From Zonotrichia leucophrys gambelii (Eukaryota > Chordata > Aves > Passeriformes > Passerellidae), in NCBI RefSeq assembly GCF_028769735.1, contig NC_088172.1, forward strand, positions 89,610,451 to 89,674,450: a DNA stretch of 64,000 bases. Reading direction: 5' to 3'. Under the pieces are notes generated by a model, which was not told where the DNA came from, did no database searches, and saw only the letters and a program-made list of their open reading frames with translations. Made by a program: the position numbers and the translations under genes. Positions within the stretch are counted from its first letter, which is position 1; every line of letters begins with the position of its first letter. Positions 50,521 through 64,000 of this stretch are shown piece after piece.

Positions 50521-53500
50521 CAATTAGAAAACAGTTTTATGGAGATCTGGGCTTTATGTAGCATGCTGTTGGGGCAGAGAAGCAGACTATTTTCTGAAGG
50601 TCAGAATGTGGCATGAGGGGATGAGCCCACACTGGAGAAGGAAACACAATTTTAATGAATGTATTTTGGTAGTGTGGGGAAGAGAGGAGGCAAAAGGTTC
50701 TTTTGTGGTGATGCAAGTTTGATGGCACTTGACCACAGACATTTTGATGCCTGAAAGCTGTTCACAGGTAGTTTTATTTTTATTTGCATGTACATATATA
50801 TATGAAAAAAAAAAAGACTGCTGAGTCTGGGTTTCAAGGAAAGGCAATGTTTTGATGTAAGACAATATGTAAGACAATATGATGCATATACCTCTGTGCT
50901 TTTATGTGTGTTCCAGCAAATACAACAGAGATATGCAACAAATACATGAGAGAACCAATGGAAAATCTCCAGGGTGCTAGTTAAACAGTTTAATTCATTG
51001 TAAAGTTGAATAAGTATGGAAATACTAAGAGGAAGAACAATGTGAGTGGTCATTTCTGCTCCAGAAATTAAAACCCATTAAAATAGTATCAAAGCTTACT
51101 TTTGCTACTCTGTACAGAAGTGGAAAGGACAGGTTCAATGCCATGCTCCGGACTGTAGAAGAGTAGTGAAATAAGATCAGCCTGTCTTAACTTCAGTTTT
51201 GGGTCAAGCCTAGTCTCACCTAGGGACCTCCAGCAACTAAGGAAAATCCTGTTATTGAGACATTTAAATATCACACAACATGCATGGTGTAAGCGCCCGG
51301 AATGGAGATGAAGACAAGGTGTTAAATATTTAAGTTTGGGTGAAATGCTGAAGCACTCTGTATAGTCTCTTCCATTTAAAAGGTAAGTTAGCAGTAGCAC
51401 TTACAGCAATAGCAGAGGTTCTCTTTAACCATGTAAATTTCTTACCCTGCTTTCATTCTTGCCATGGTCTTGGCCTTTTAAAAGTCCCATGACAATAAGA
51501 TTTTAGTAAAATTTTAAGTTCCTCAGAACAATTTGCTCTTTTCCACGTTTGAATTTTTCAGTTTCTGAATTTTCTCACTTTTAATGTTATAATCTGTCTC
51601 CTTAACTGTGAGTTAGAAGGACTGAAGCATCAGGTTTTTTTCACAACATTAGGCTTTTGTGGTATCTTTCCTGCTATTTTATGTCTTCTAGCATCACCTT
51701 CTGAGGCTTTTTGGGTGCCTTTTAGTACTGTTACTGGGAGATGGGTTGATGTGTGCATGAATCATAGTCCAGGATCTTTTGAGGATTTATTTTCTGTGAT
51801 GCAAACCACTAGATTTTACCTTTTTTTTTCACTAAGCTGCTGTACAAGCCTCATGCTTGAAGCTTGAACTCAGCCTTCTGAGTGACCTGGTGGCTTGTCA
51901 GACTGGTTGGTTGGGGTGTTTAAATCCAAACACCTATCCTACATCTCAGGACATTTTTAGCATTTGACAATTCATCTATGAGTGGGCTGGACAAAACCAA
52001 AATGTTGTGGCAGCCTAATTCAGAACAAATTATTTCAATCGACTATGTTCTGTAGCAGGCAGCAATCCTTTGACTTACATGAACGGAAGAAATGGGACAA
52101 CTGGGCTGGACACAAAGCTTAGAGAGTAGTGCCAGTACGGAGCCTGGCTTCTCTGAAACCAGATCCTGCCCTGACCCAGATTAATTACTCAGGAGTTGCT
52201 CCCGCAACCAAATTCCTGCTGTCAGTGTGTCCAGTGCAGCCTGCCAGGCCTGCCCATGAAAACAGAGCAGTTGTAAACCCTGAGAATTATCCCTGTGGTT
52301 GGATGTAGTGTCCTATCAAATAATTATCATGTGATAGGGCCCCTAGTGCTTTCCAGCTTCTCTGGTTCCCCATATGAAATATTAATATGCTTTCAACAGT
52401 TATGGTTATTATTTTTGTATGCTATACTTTGGGCATATCTTTCTCTGCAGCCATCAAATGCTTTATAGAGCCAAAATATCCTGTACAGGAGAACTGATCT
52501 TTATGTCTTCTAACATAGCCTTATAATGAATGCCCTTAGTTGAATCATTATGCTAAATAATCAGCAGTGCCTTAAATACACTAATATGGGCTGAAGTAAG
52601 CATAATGCAGTATGAAGTACACAGCTTTTCCCAGAAGAATTGTTTCTTTTATCTCCAGCTTAGTACATAGAGCTGGGGACCTGCTGGAAGCCTGGCTTGC
52701 ATGTTAACTTGCCATGAACAGCACACGGCTGCCCCACGCTGTGGTGGGGGCTGGCTCCAGGCTGCTGCGTGGGAGAACAAAGACATCCTTTGGATAAGCA
52801 TGGAAACAAGCGGTTAGATTTGCTTAAATGATGCAGTTTTGATAGCCAGCAAGATAAATTTTTAAGCCCAGTTCCAGGCTTTTAAAAAAATCTCACATTC
52901 TTTTCTTTTCCAAAATTCTCTGAAGCTCCTCAAGAGGAATGAAGCAAGTTTATTTAATTCTATTCTCATGTTTGGGCTTAAGAAGTTAACTTCTGAGTTT
53001 TCTTCCTTAACAGGGCAAGAAATGCACACTAAAAGTGTTACTTTCTGATAATCATCCACTTTCAAGAGCTTGAAAGGAGAGCGCAGAACAAAACAAAACA
53101 TAACTCTTAGGAGACCTGCAGTGGAACCTGCAGGCTGGCAATATTTTTTATGAATGAATGAGTGAATGAATCCAGGCTTTTCTCAGCATGGAACTTGCTC
53201 ATGATAGTGATTCCTTGCACATAGGTATTTGGCTGTGCAGGTTTTAGCTCTTGCCAGCTTTTCTGGAAAGCATATTAGCTGCCTTGATTTCTGAAATTCC
53301 CTGAGGATTACCCAAAGAGAGCTCTTAAAGTGGCACTGTTTTGCTAATTAGTAAGGCCAACTGTTGTCTGGATGAATTGTCTGCCTCCTCTCTCCTAATG
53401 CTAAAACAGCACACTGTGATTATGCTAATATTTCTGGCTATCCTACATAAGGACATATGTGAGGTGTGCTGCATTTTCTAATTGTTTCATTCTAGTCCTG

Positions 53501-54705
53501 CTCATCCCTGTACATAGGTCTAATTCTGCTGAAAAGGATGGGTCAGCCTAGTTGGCATTGCCTCAGCAAGAATTTTGGGGATGGATAGCAAAGGACAAAT
53601 GACAGCTTTTGCCATCATTAATTGTTGCTGTTTAGCTTGGTTACTGATAAGGCCACTCAAGAAATGGTAGCTGAACACCTCAAGGTCAGTGTTGCAACGT
53701 CACAGCCTTTTTACTGCATGGAGGAGACAACCCTGCTGGTGGAGAATTGAAGTACACAAAGTGTCAAACTTTGTGTCAGCTCTCAGGTGCCTGTTAAGAG
53801 CCCATCACTCCCGCTTTTTCCTCCTGGCTGGGAATATACCAAGAGGCTTGTCAGTAGAACTATCTTTTCTGAGGGTAGAAGACAAAATTCTATCTGAGAA
53901 ACTGTAGCTGTGATTGAACTTCACAAGCAGAAAAAGTAGCACCTCCTCCCAAAATAGAGAAACCAAAAACCAGGGTCTCTATGGCAAATATCTGACTGAG
54001 ACATGGACTTTTTATTATTTTTTTCCTCTTCAGTAAGTGGTGAAGTCTTTTTTTTGTTTGTTTGTTTGGTTTTTTTGTAGTGGTATTAGCTACAGGTATT
54101 AGGTTGAATGTTGCTTATTAATATATTGCACAGTAAAGATGACTAACATAAGAATATTTTATTGTGACCTTAATTTAAAATCTAGCCCTCAAAAATAATC
54201 TCTCCCTCATGGAGACATCCATGACTGGACACATCTACACTGAACAGTTTTCCTGCAAGCTGGGTGAAGCCCAGGCTCTGCTATGTGGTGCTGGTACTCT
54301 ATTGGCTATTTGTAGCTTCATAATTGTACTGCAAAGGACAGTTTTCTGCCAGAAGGAAGAAAGCAGCACAATGTGCTGAGATGCGTACTGCTGGGTCCCC
54401 TTCTGCATATGTACCTGTGTGCATGGGCACAGGGAAAGGGACACAGCTGCAAAAAGACAATTTTACATGAAACAGGACTGGGACTTGTAGGTACACAGTT
54501 TGTGGTAATTGGGAGTGGGGCTGTGGCCGAGCCTCGTTCCTAATGGGCTACAGCTGTGAGAAGCAACAAGCAGGAGACCAGCACTGAAAGCAATGAGACA
54601 TGGAGTGCTGAGGGGCACTGACCAACCACCAAAGAGAACAGAGGGCACACAGGTGCAATGCATCAACATGAGGGGAATAAAAGGTTGGGCTAAAGAGCAA
54701 GAAGT
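50521..54705. other. Noncoding unique sequence
   Basis: No gene recognised. Minor features: a 12-bp unit (GTAAGACAATAT) in direct tandem near 50858-50880, a short A run near 50805, and GTTT repeats near 54046-54078. The stretch 52310-52620 is AT-rich and complex with several TAAT cores, similar in feel to the candidate regulatory stretches but without a clear motif cluster. Confidence 0.5.
53151..53171 (+). repeat. TGAA microsatellite
   Basis: Five units of a 4-bp TGAA repeat with one substitution. Confidence 0.9.
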
Positions 54706-54838
54706 GCAGCTGCTTGAAGGCTTCTAAAGTGGCATGGTGTTACTGTGTAGGGGCAGATGCTAGAAGCCTTCTGATGTGGTTGCTCTGTGTGGGCAAATGC
54801 TTAAAGCTTTCTGAAGTTGTATGGTGATATTCTGTATT
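54706..54838 (+). repeat. Three-copy minisatellite, about 41-47 bp period
   Basis: Units start at 54706, 54753 and 54793, each opening with GCARMTGCT followed by RAAGSYTTCT and a TGTGT/GTATT-type end. Copies differ by substitutions and a 6-bp length change, so the array is old or evolving. No open frame spans it in a way that suggests a coding repeat. Confidence 0.8.
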
Positions 54839-55589
54839 GTGGCCATCTCACCTGTGACGTGTGCTGTGACAGGGGCTGAGACAGACAACCTAGACTTTGC
54901 ATTGCTGTGTTTCACACAAGTACAGATTCGGTGCACACAGCAGGAGTACCTGCAGGAGACTTGTGTTTGTGACTCTTGTACCTCTTTGGAGTCCCTCTGC
55001 TTTGTGCACAACACTTACCCCACCTTCAGCATGGGGGTGGTCAGTGTCTGGGCAGTTTTGGCTATGAAAGGCATTGCAGGTGGGCATGGAGTATGCAGGC
55101 AGAGCATTTCCCTCTGCCACAATATTGTGCAGAGCCCTTCATGAGAAGCTAATGAAAGAGTGTGGAGAACCCTGTGGTGTCTGTATCCTAGCATTGTTGC
55201 CCCTTCTGGTGGTCCATCATTCAGTTTTGTAAATCACCTTGAGATCTGGTGATGAAAATGCGCATAAAATTTGCAGGATAGTCATTATTGAGAATACTGT
55301 GGGATTCCTCTCTTGATGATAAAATTCTGCATATCATCCCTTTTAGGCTGATGTCCATAAATAGTTGTTGTCCTGACACAAAATTTATCCTAATCTTTAT
55401 GGCATTGAGGGCAACAGGGTAACCAAAATTATAGCTGTGGCATTGCAACTGAGTTCTGTTTAAACCAGCTTATTAGCAAAAGAGCTGGTTGTTACAGATT
55501 TTGTGTGTAAGTTGCTTTTATTATTTCTTAATGTTAGTTACGGACATAAAAATGAGAAGCCAAAATATACGTATTAATTTGACTGACAG
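54839..55589. other. Noncoding unique sequence
   Basis: A 107-codon plus-strand frame (54821-55144) has a hydrophobic start and several cysteines, but no recognised family. The minisatellite lies at its 5' edge. I regard it as a chance frame. Confidence 0.4.
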
Positions 55590-55760
55590 TAATGACCCTA
55601 GGAGAAGCCATTTAAATGTTATTTACATATTATTTGAAGCTATAATAAGTGATCATGTCAATCCATAGCACCCCATTGTTATTAAAGGAGTCTGCAGGAG
55701 TGTAACTCATAATGGTGCTATGCAAATCAAGTGCATTTAAAAAAAACTTTGTTACAAACA
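55590..55760. promoter_or_regulatory. Possible conserved noncoding element with octamer and SOX-like sites
   Basis: AT-rich, complex sequence with a perfect POU octamer ATGCAAAT at 55720-55727 and a SOX-type CATTGTT at 55674-55680, about 40 bp apart. The octamer sits in a 12-mer, TATGCAAATCAA, also present at 7839-7850 in the other candidate. The call is from motif content alone. Conservation across species would have to be shown. Confidence 0.25.
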
Positions 55761-58700
55761 CTACTGTACAAGCAAGGTAGCAAAGTTTTCAACATCAGAT
55801 GCAGTCCGTCATTTTAAATTTAAAATACACAATCTGTATGCGTGACCAATATTTCTGCAAAGCTCTCTAATAAGGACCAGACTCAGCAAATAGTGAATGT
55901 ATAAGTCCCTCCTGAAACAAATGTTTCAGTATATAGGACGTTACTAACGTTATCTTGCCGAACTCAAACCAACTGCTGCCCTAGGATGGATAGAAAATGA
56001 AAATATATTTTCTCCTCTTTCTGAACAACTTTGTCCCTTAGAACAGCCTTTGGATGTTGAGATTGGTAAGGCTCAGATGAAAAGGCAGATAGTGTGTGGT
56101 TTAACAAGGAAACGCTGGGAGATTTGAGCATTTCTAATGGTGGCAGGTGACATTTTTCTGTAAATGGTCTTTGAGTATGTAGCTCTACAGCAGTAAATAC
56201 ACAGCTGAGTGATTAGCTCAGCTAGCTATATGGTTTTGGAGCAAATGACTGTGCTCCAAGGCAGGTGCTCAGCTTACTCAGACATGGAGTAATAGAGTGG
56301 TGTTGTCTAAACTCTTTTGTAAATAGACATGAGTACAGATACTACAGGATTATGAACACCCTTTCTCTATGCAGAGCACTCAAAAGCCACCTAGCTGGCC
56401 AAAATACAGCTTGAGGAAAATCTAGCTCAGAACTGTATAATCAAAGTTAAAAAGGGCAGATGGGTCCTATCTCTGAGCATGTGAAGAGAGTGAGGCCTCC
56501 CAAACATTAAGTGCAACTACTGCTACCCTTCTGGGTAAATACATCAGTGGTTAAGAAAAAAATAAGCTAAGCTGCTGTGCAAGTATCTCCCAGTAGCCAT
56601 TGGAACACACGGCTTGTCTAACATGCCCAATCTGGGGAACGAGACTCTCTTTCTGGAAAATCTCAGTGTGATACTAGAGACATCTTGAAGGAAAAGTGAA
56701 TTTGCTTTTCAGAAATATCCTCCTAAGGTGCAGGGTAAACATTTTCTTGCAGATATTCACACCAGTGTCTGAGCAGCAAAGGGCTGAGTTCCACCAGAGG
56801 CTGAGGAGCTATTCCAGCCATCCTCTTCCCTTTGTATTAAATGTTTTGTGGGAGCCCATAATACTCTCTTGTAGTATGTCACTTGAAAAATTACCATAGT
56901 GGTAAAATTGTCATTTAGGGTTTCCTTTGAGTCTTAGAAAATATGCTTTCTGTCTGTCAGGCCTGTTCCAAGTTTGTTTTTTATTCATTTTTTGATTTAG
57001 AATTGGTTGGCAGAGATGTACCACCCTATTTCTGCCACTGTTTCCCCTTCTTTTTTATGAGCACACGTGTGTATGACTGATGAAAAAAGTGTAGGGAATA
57101 GCCTTACTGGCCTAGACAACATGCTGTCAGCAACATTTGAAGTCAAACTTGCCTAGATTTTATTTTTTTTTCATTTGGCTGTGCAGAGTCCTAAAACATT
57201 GAACATTGAAGAAAGTAAAGCTAAAATGTATCTTAACCAAGTGAGGCTGCATTCTTTCATTGCAGCCACCCCATGAGGTTTGGCCAGTCCATTGGGATAG
57301 CTTTATAGAGGGATTCCTGAAACTGGCTGCCAAAAAAAGTGGCTTTGGAGTGTCAAGAAAGATCTGGATAAAGCTGCTGTGGTATGTCAGCTGCACATTC
57401 TGCAGGGCACTGGTATGATGAGGAGACTGCAGGGTCCAGTATGGACACCTTCTGCTGCCTTGCACTGCCTCCAAACATTCACTTCTCAGGCTAAATTCCT
57501 GTGCCTTGGGGAGCCTGCAGTCCCTTCAGGATGCACTGATGTAACTTCCAGTTGTGTTGATGGTGGAGATCATGCATACTTTGGATTTTGTGAGTGTTTG
57601 ACTTTAAAATACACCTGGCTCTGTTTTGCTCTCTAATGAAGCTTGACTACTTTGAAACAAGCTGTAACCAACATGCATTGTGCATAAAAAGACAACTTCA
57701 AAAAATACCACCCAAAATCCAACAAAATCAATCCCAATCTCAACCCCTTTACTGGACACTGCTTTTGAATTTCTTCCTGCCTTTATTAGCTGCATTTGAT
57801 TTCCAGTCCTGGTCTGCCAAAAGATTTGGATTCCCATCAAGGCAGTTTGGAAGAGCATTAATACTCAAATAAATGCAACAGGCAACTAAGCTGCTGTGAA
57901 CTAATGGCAGGACACTTGAAAGTGCTGTATTTCAGATAATGGTGTCAGTTTCAGAAAGGCATGCAAACTGGTTTAATCAAATGTTATATTTTATGAAATT
58001 CCTGACCATTGGGAAAGAGATTGCATGGGAGAATTTAAAAGACTGGGAGTTTTTGGCTTTATTTCTGCACTGCTGCTAAGCAGCAATTTTTGCAGAAGGG
58101 GGAGAAATAACCCTCTGCAATAAAACCATTTTCATAATACCATGGGAATGAGTTATTGCTTGAGGTGAGGCACAGTTTCTAATGGCTGCCTAAGCTTTCA
58201 TCTCCATCTTTCATGGGCTAGTCAGACATTTTTATAGTGCTGACACAAAAAGAGAGCATTTATGTTGCTTCCATTCTCCATCTGTCAACAGTTAGGTTAA
58301 AGTGCCACTACAAGAATACTTTTCATCTGATTTCCATTCCAATGTGGTTCATCAATATACAGTATTTGAGCCATGCCAGCTTGCAAGGTCCTTATCACAT
58401 ATTTTTTATGCACCATTAATGGTTAGCCAATAGGAGGCAAAATTCTGTCTCTTTAATGTGAAAAGGGAGGTATTTACTTTTATTGTGAATTTTTTTGATG
58501 TACCTCCTGTACAATTTTCTTAACCATCAAGAGTTGGTTTTCATTAAATAGTGTGAAAAGTAAAAATACATTAGGCCTCAGAGGAAGTGGATTTTCATTT
58601 GTGTTGTAAGACATACATCATGAACACCAATAATTGATTAATGATTTGGGCATCAGGTAGGAGCAAAAGGTGAAGCATTGTCATAATCCCTGTTTTACTT

Positions 58701-61700
58701 CCAATTCCTTTCAGCTAATGAATCTAGTTTTATTAGTGACAGAGACCACAAAAAGGTTAATTAGTGAAGAAATTTGGAGACCTTCGTGAAAAAACTTACA
58801 TTCTTATTCTGTGTGTAGTGCAGTTGTAAGGTTGGACAGGGTAGATGTGTTGGTAACAAACTAAAGCAGACTATAAGGTGCACAGATTCCCTATCCTTTG
58901 GAAATGCTTGTTTTGCTAGCATCCAGGGAAAGGTAGCTATGACAAGATCGAACTACAAGGCCAACAATTGTTGCCTATATTTTTGGCATATGTTTTCTGG
59001 GTTTATATCTAGCATTATTCTTTTGAATTCTTCTGGTTGGCTTTTTTTTTTTAATCTACTTTTTTGTTTTGTTTTTTTCCCCTAGTTGGTCTTCACGTTT
59101 CTTGTAGAATAGCACCCAGATGCAGGTACCCCCAAATACATCTTTCACCGATGGTGAGAAAAGAAAAGCTGTTATACAAGTCAATATGTTCCAAAAATAA
59201 CCTCTCTGTGCTGAGAAAGAGGTGGCTGGGGGATGACAAACTTATTTTAAATTAGAGGAAAAAAGAAAGGAAAAGAAAACCCAAAGAAAGGGGAAAAAAA
59301 GTTAAGATGCTGAAGAGGGGGAAAACAATCTGTTTTTAACAGGTTTTTCTTCCAAGTACCTCTGTCCCTTGGGTATGCAATATTCACTTAGACTAAATTT
59401 CTTCCAGCTTTCTCTCAGATTCTGAGAGCTTCATTTTTCTCCAGCTAATATAGTGCAGCTCATATACTATATTTTATGGGTGACTGGCTTCCAGAGGAAT
59501 GTAGGTGTGAAAGACCACATAACCATGAATCTGAGTTATATGGAGTGATCACTACAGGGGAGAGGGAGTGTTTAGTCCCTTTCTTGTCATAGTCAGAGGA
59601 GGCTTTCACACTGTGGGAGGGATTGTAAAGATCCAGTGGAGATATTACTTGATTTTGTTTCAAGTTGTTTTCAGTTCATTGCCTGAGATTCCTTGCTTCT
59701 GTAAGCTTTACATTATGTTTCGATGCTGTTGGCCACTGGAGTCGGGATTATCACACTCTCACTCCATGTCTGATCTCTGTGATTAACTTTTTAGCTGTGG
59801 TCTCGTGGTCTGTGTGTGGGCAGATGGAAAGTGCTGTGTCTTGGCTTCACATAAACCAAAGGCTTTTTTTTTGTCTCAAAAGAGTGCATTGTGTTGCACT
59901 TCTTGCTGTCAGGCTCTCTGTATTTGTATAATTAGGACTGTCCAGCTGGTGTATGTGTTTCTGTTTCTGAATTCTTACACAGCTGATATATATGCCTGAA
60001 TTTTAACAAAATTAAGAGATCAAATTCAAAATTCCTTGGGCTGATTTTTATGTCCTGTGTTTAAACTGCCTTTGTCCTGTGATAGAGTGATGCAAAGGAT
60101 CAAAATATCTTAAAAGTGCAATTATTTGGGGGTTTAAGATGCTTAAGTCATGCATATATCAATAGGTCTGATCTTACAACTTTTTCATGCAGCTTGGGAG
60201 CCCTCTCTTCCCTCATTCAATCTTTCATTTCTCTTACTAGGCAGTGTCCAGAGAGCTATTAGAAACAGGAACAAAAAAAGGAATTTTATGCCGGTTTTAT
60301 TCATATCTACAGCTTTCTGTCTCTTAGTTGTGATTCTTCAGTCCTCTTCTCGTATTGTTGTCCACCCTCTGTTACCTCCCACAATGATGATTAATGGAAT
60401 ACTTGACATCTTTTTTTTGAACTCTTGGTTTTTCCTCTTAGTTTCTGATTATTTTAATTCTGCCAGACCCTTTTTCATATCCTTTCCTCGTCTGCCTCTA
60501 ATTTACAGTATATCATTTCTCCTACTCCAATCCCTCATTTCCATTCCTGTAACGTTCCATGTCCTTTCTTGGAGCCTGGGCTAAGCACACAGACCAGTTA
60601 AAATGAAAATATACTTTCCTGATTTTAGTAGCCTAATTATTTTATTTTAAATAAAGCTGAGACATCAATCAGGTTGTTCTCTAAATCCCAGTCACACCAG
60701 CAGCTAAATGAAAATATCAGTTATTCTCTGCCATTCCCAACCTGCTTGCCTTTAAATGGTATTATCACAGCAAATATTAGGAGTTTAGACATGTCCATAG
60801 TCTTTTGTTGAAAAGCTCTTGCAAACAAGGCAAGGGAGATGCATCTGAAATCCTAATATCTTGTGAAATAATATTAACAAAGGTCTGGCACATGTGAGCA
60901 TTTAGACAGGAGGCTGTCAGATCCCGGGAGGTTGAAAGTGAGAAATATTTGAAAGACAAAGAGCAAATCATAGAAATGGGAAGTTAAGAAAAATAATTTT
61001 TTTCAGGCTAAGTGGTGAAGGCTCCTGGGGTTGGTTCTCAGTTCTGACACCAGGTCACTTCTCAGCTCCAGCCCAAGATTTCTGAAGAGCTGCACAGGGG
61101 TTGAGCATGAGCAGTAATCAGATCCTGGACTCCCTGACAGCCTCAGCTTTTGTCAGTCATGAGTGCCCAGAGTTAATAGGGACTTTAATTAGAGCCATGG
61201 ATGCTCAGCTCTGCTGAAAGCCAGATCCAACTCAATAAATGTATGACTACATTGGAAATATTTGCCTTTCAGACCCACTTATAAGATTCCTCCCCTTCTA
61301 TCTTCTTTCCTGTTAACCATAAGAGATACTGCAGAAATTGTAAGTTATATAGCTGAAAAAGCTATGATAAGGAGGTGGACAGTCATCATATAATCTGCTT
61401 AGAAACTTCCCTGAGCTTTCGAAGGTCCTGTGTTTTTACACACTGATGAAGCATATAGTGGATGTTGAAACCTCTTTTGATTTCAGGCTTCTCATTGAAG
61501 GCAAATCTGTGGGTCCTGCTGACTGGTGGGGAGGGATGTTCTTCCAAAGGCTGATTTGTTGACTTTTAGGGGCATTTAGTGGAACAGATTTTTCTGATAA
61601 TTTTTACGGCTTCCAAACCCTCTTTGCATCTTTTTCTGGTCTCTCTGCATTTTGCAGTAGATTACTTCTACTCTGATGTGTTTTCTCTGTAACTGGGAGA

Positions 61701-64000
61701 ACAGAGGAAGCTGTGTGAAGAATTTCAGCACATCAGTACTACCCTCTATGTAGGGAAAGACAAATTAAATAGGCAAAATGACAGGGGAGGATACTGCAGA
61801 GGATGAATTAATTTGTGGTCAATCAGTTACTGACCACAGTTACTCAGAGTTAGGAACATAATTGTCCCTCCAGATCTACTACAGGGTGCTTTACTTCCCC
61901 CCCCTCAGTACACTGTTCTTTCTCTTCTTATGATTACATACCTTGTTGACACTGTGTACTAGAGGTTAGTCTTACATTTAGGGATCAATTCAATTTTTTT
62001 TCCCCTGAGCAATGTGCTGTATTTAGCTTATCATCATAATGAGGCAAAAAATCTGGAGTTTTATGACTTCTATTTACCTTTTAATATATTTCTATTTTTA
62101 TTTTTTTCCTATTTTTTTTTTATTCCACTAAACTCCAAGGGGATGAAGGTGCATGAGAGATGACTTTAAGAGCTTTATCAAACTTCTGTGTAATAATAAT
62201 GAGATTTGCAATGGGCTTCTAAAGGACACAGATCACAACCACTTACCATAATGACACTACCAAGTAATGAAGATTCAAGTGGTTCTTATTAGATATGAAG
62301 TTCTTTCAGAGAATCCACATGCACCTAATATCCCATTGCTAGAGGAGAGGTAGGCATTGATGCTGTGAAATGCTTATTTCTCTTTTTTGTTTCAAATCCA
62401 GGCAAATCTGTTTGGATTTGTGGGACTCCACATGTGCATGGTGTGACTCTCCCTCCTCTTAAAGCTTTAAATAAAGGTTCTAGTAAATTTCCATTAAAAT
62501 AAATAGTAACCATATTTAATGACCAGTTTGTTTGAGTGTTAACAGCCTGTAAGCTAACAAACTCATCATTAACTGGTGATAACTTCTCTTGACTTGTTTA
62601 AATAATCCCTTAACATCAGCCCTGTTTGTATTAAAATACCCATATAAAATTTCTGTCCGATTATTCCTTTTAATATTGTTTTTGAGAATATTATATATTT
62701 TTGATCTGTTATCTTTGATTGTTCCACTTTCCACTACTAGAATTTTCTCCTTATTCATTAAGATAGCAGTTTTATTTTCTTCTGTATTTTTTCCAGATTT
62801 ATCTTAAAATATCTGCTTGTTCAATGAATTAGGTGACAAACCCCTATGGACAAATTCAACTATGGAACATAAAACTAACAAATCAATGGAACTGTGGGCT
62901 ACATCCTGATTATGTACAGAATTCAAATGAGCTTGGGGAACCCATTTCTATGCTGTTAGAGGAAGCAGAAACCATGTCCCCAGTGTTGCAAAGATACCAA
63001 TGCCTTTCTGCAAGTCCAACAGAATGATTTATGCATAGACTTGCATCACATTTGCAGATCTAGAATGTGCTGGAGGCCTAATTTGGCTGTAGCATTTGTT
63101 CTATGCCACAAACTGTCTTGGCTTCATGCTGTGGAAAAAGGATGAGAGTTAGTTCAGTTCAAATAAAATATTAAATTCTGGTCAACACTTAGATTAAAGT
63201 TAAAAGCCACTTCATGTGATATATTGTGGGGAAGGAGGAAAGAATATTTCAAAAGAATTTTCTGTGTTCATTTTCTCTGAATGATTGCAGGCTAAACTGT
63301 TGAGGAGTGGTGGGCAGCAGTTCAGGAAATTGTCTATGTGTCTTCTTACCTCAGAGCAGGGCTGCCAAAACCTCTGTGACATCTGGCATGTCTACCTGAC
63401 CTCTTCTTGAAAGATCTCCAGGAGCAGCTGCCCTGCAGCTTCTGGGGTTTTCTGCCCTTGCACTTTGTTATAATCATTACTGTCAATCCCAGCCTGGAAT
63501 TTTCTTCCTGCAGTATAAGGTCGTTTCCTGCCTCTAAAGATATAATCAAAAATTATTCCTTCTTCTTTACAGTAACCTGCCATGGAATTAAAATGTTTTC
63601 CCATCTCCATTGAGTTTAAAGCACTTTAGACTAAATAATCCCAAAATATGTGCCCATCTCTCCAGCTGAATGACAACTTCCTTTAGATTCAGGGTTCAGG
63701 CCCAGTATGCAGCTAAGATCTAGCTATAGGTATAAGATCCCTATGGATATGGAAAGATTGTTTCAGGTATCTTAAAATATATATTCCTGTGTACTTAATC
63801 CCAATATAACGTATTCCTTTTTTTCCTGGGAGCATTAGCATGTCCTCTAGTGCCTCTCTGAAGATGTACTATCTAACAGTTGGCCGGCCACCACTCTTTA
63901 TTTTTGCAGGTAGTTATTCCTACTTAACTTATGCCTGTCCTATTGAATTTCCTTTTTTTTTTTTTTTTTATATCATGTCAAGTTACTATAAGGGGACCTA
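55761..64000. other. Noncoding unique sequence
   Basis: About 8 kb with no recognised gene or interspersed element. An A/C-leaning stretch lies at about 57695-57750, T-rich runs near 59040-59080 and 62095-62125, a C run near 61897, and a 17-nt T run at 63953-63969 near the window edge. Open frames (up to 144 codons, plus strand 60150-60584) encode hydrophobic or mixed sequence with no domain I recognise. Confidence 0.5.

Noticed and set aside
1..64000. CRISPR arrays, operons, tRNA or rRNA genes
   Set aside because: No regularly spaced repeats with unique spacers, no tRNA B-box in a cloverleaf context and no bacterial gene organisation; the sequence is vertebrate-like.

Overview
The window reads as vertebrate nuclear DNA, most likely from a passerine bird. 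It is AT-rich and has no dense coding. Its only recognisable genes or elements are old retroelement remnants. The passerine call rests on seven LTRs whose ends and internal sequence resemble LTR families I know from songbird genomes, plus one CR1 LINE 3' end of the avian type. I could not check these names against a library. I found no convincing protein-coding exon, tRNA, rRNA or CRISPR. Open frames are short (the longest is about 190 codons), start and stop at random, and encode no domain I recognise. The window is therefore best read as intergenic or deep-intronic sequence.

Layout. 1-6.3 kb: unique sequence holding a nearly perfect 282-bp inverted duplication (arms 1603-1884 and 3339-3620, 1454-bp spacer), then an AT hairpin at 6303-6339. 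6.3-9.6 kb: unique, with an AT-rich stretch near 7.6-7.9 kb that resembles a conserved noncoding element. 9578-9917: 340-bp solo LTR with a perfect 6-bp target duplication. 12895-13996: 1.1-kb ERVL-like solo LTR with a perfect 5-bp target duplication. 16.9-17.9 kb: A/C-only and A-rich tracts. 18011-18427: LTR without a visible target duplication. 23.5-26.2 kb: poly-T and TA/CA microsatellites. 29008-29153: CR1 3' end. 32893-33281 and 50131-50514: two copies of one ERVK-like LTR family, each with its own perfect 6-bp duplication. 41845-43211: 1.37-kb ERVL-like LTR. 48678-48895: short LTR. 54706-54838: three-copy minisatellite. About 55.6-55.76 kb: second AT-rich stretch with octamer and SOX-like motifs. 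The remainder is unique sequence in which I see nothing specific.

No genes act together here, and I do not see a new defence, metabolic or mobile coding system. The most unusual structure is the inverted duplication at 1.6-3.6 kb. Its arms match at 274 of 282 positions without a gap, and all eight differences are transitions. A transcript across it could fold into a long double-stranded RNA.
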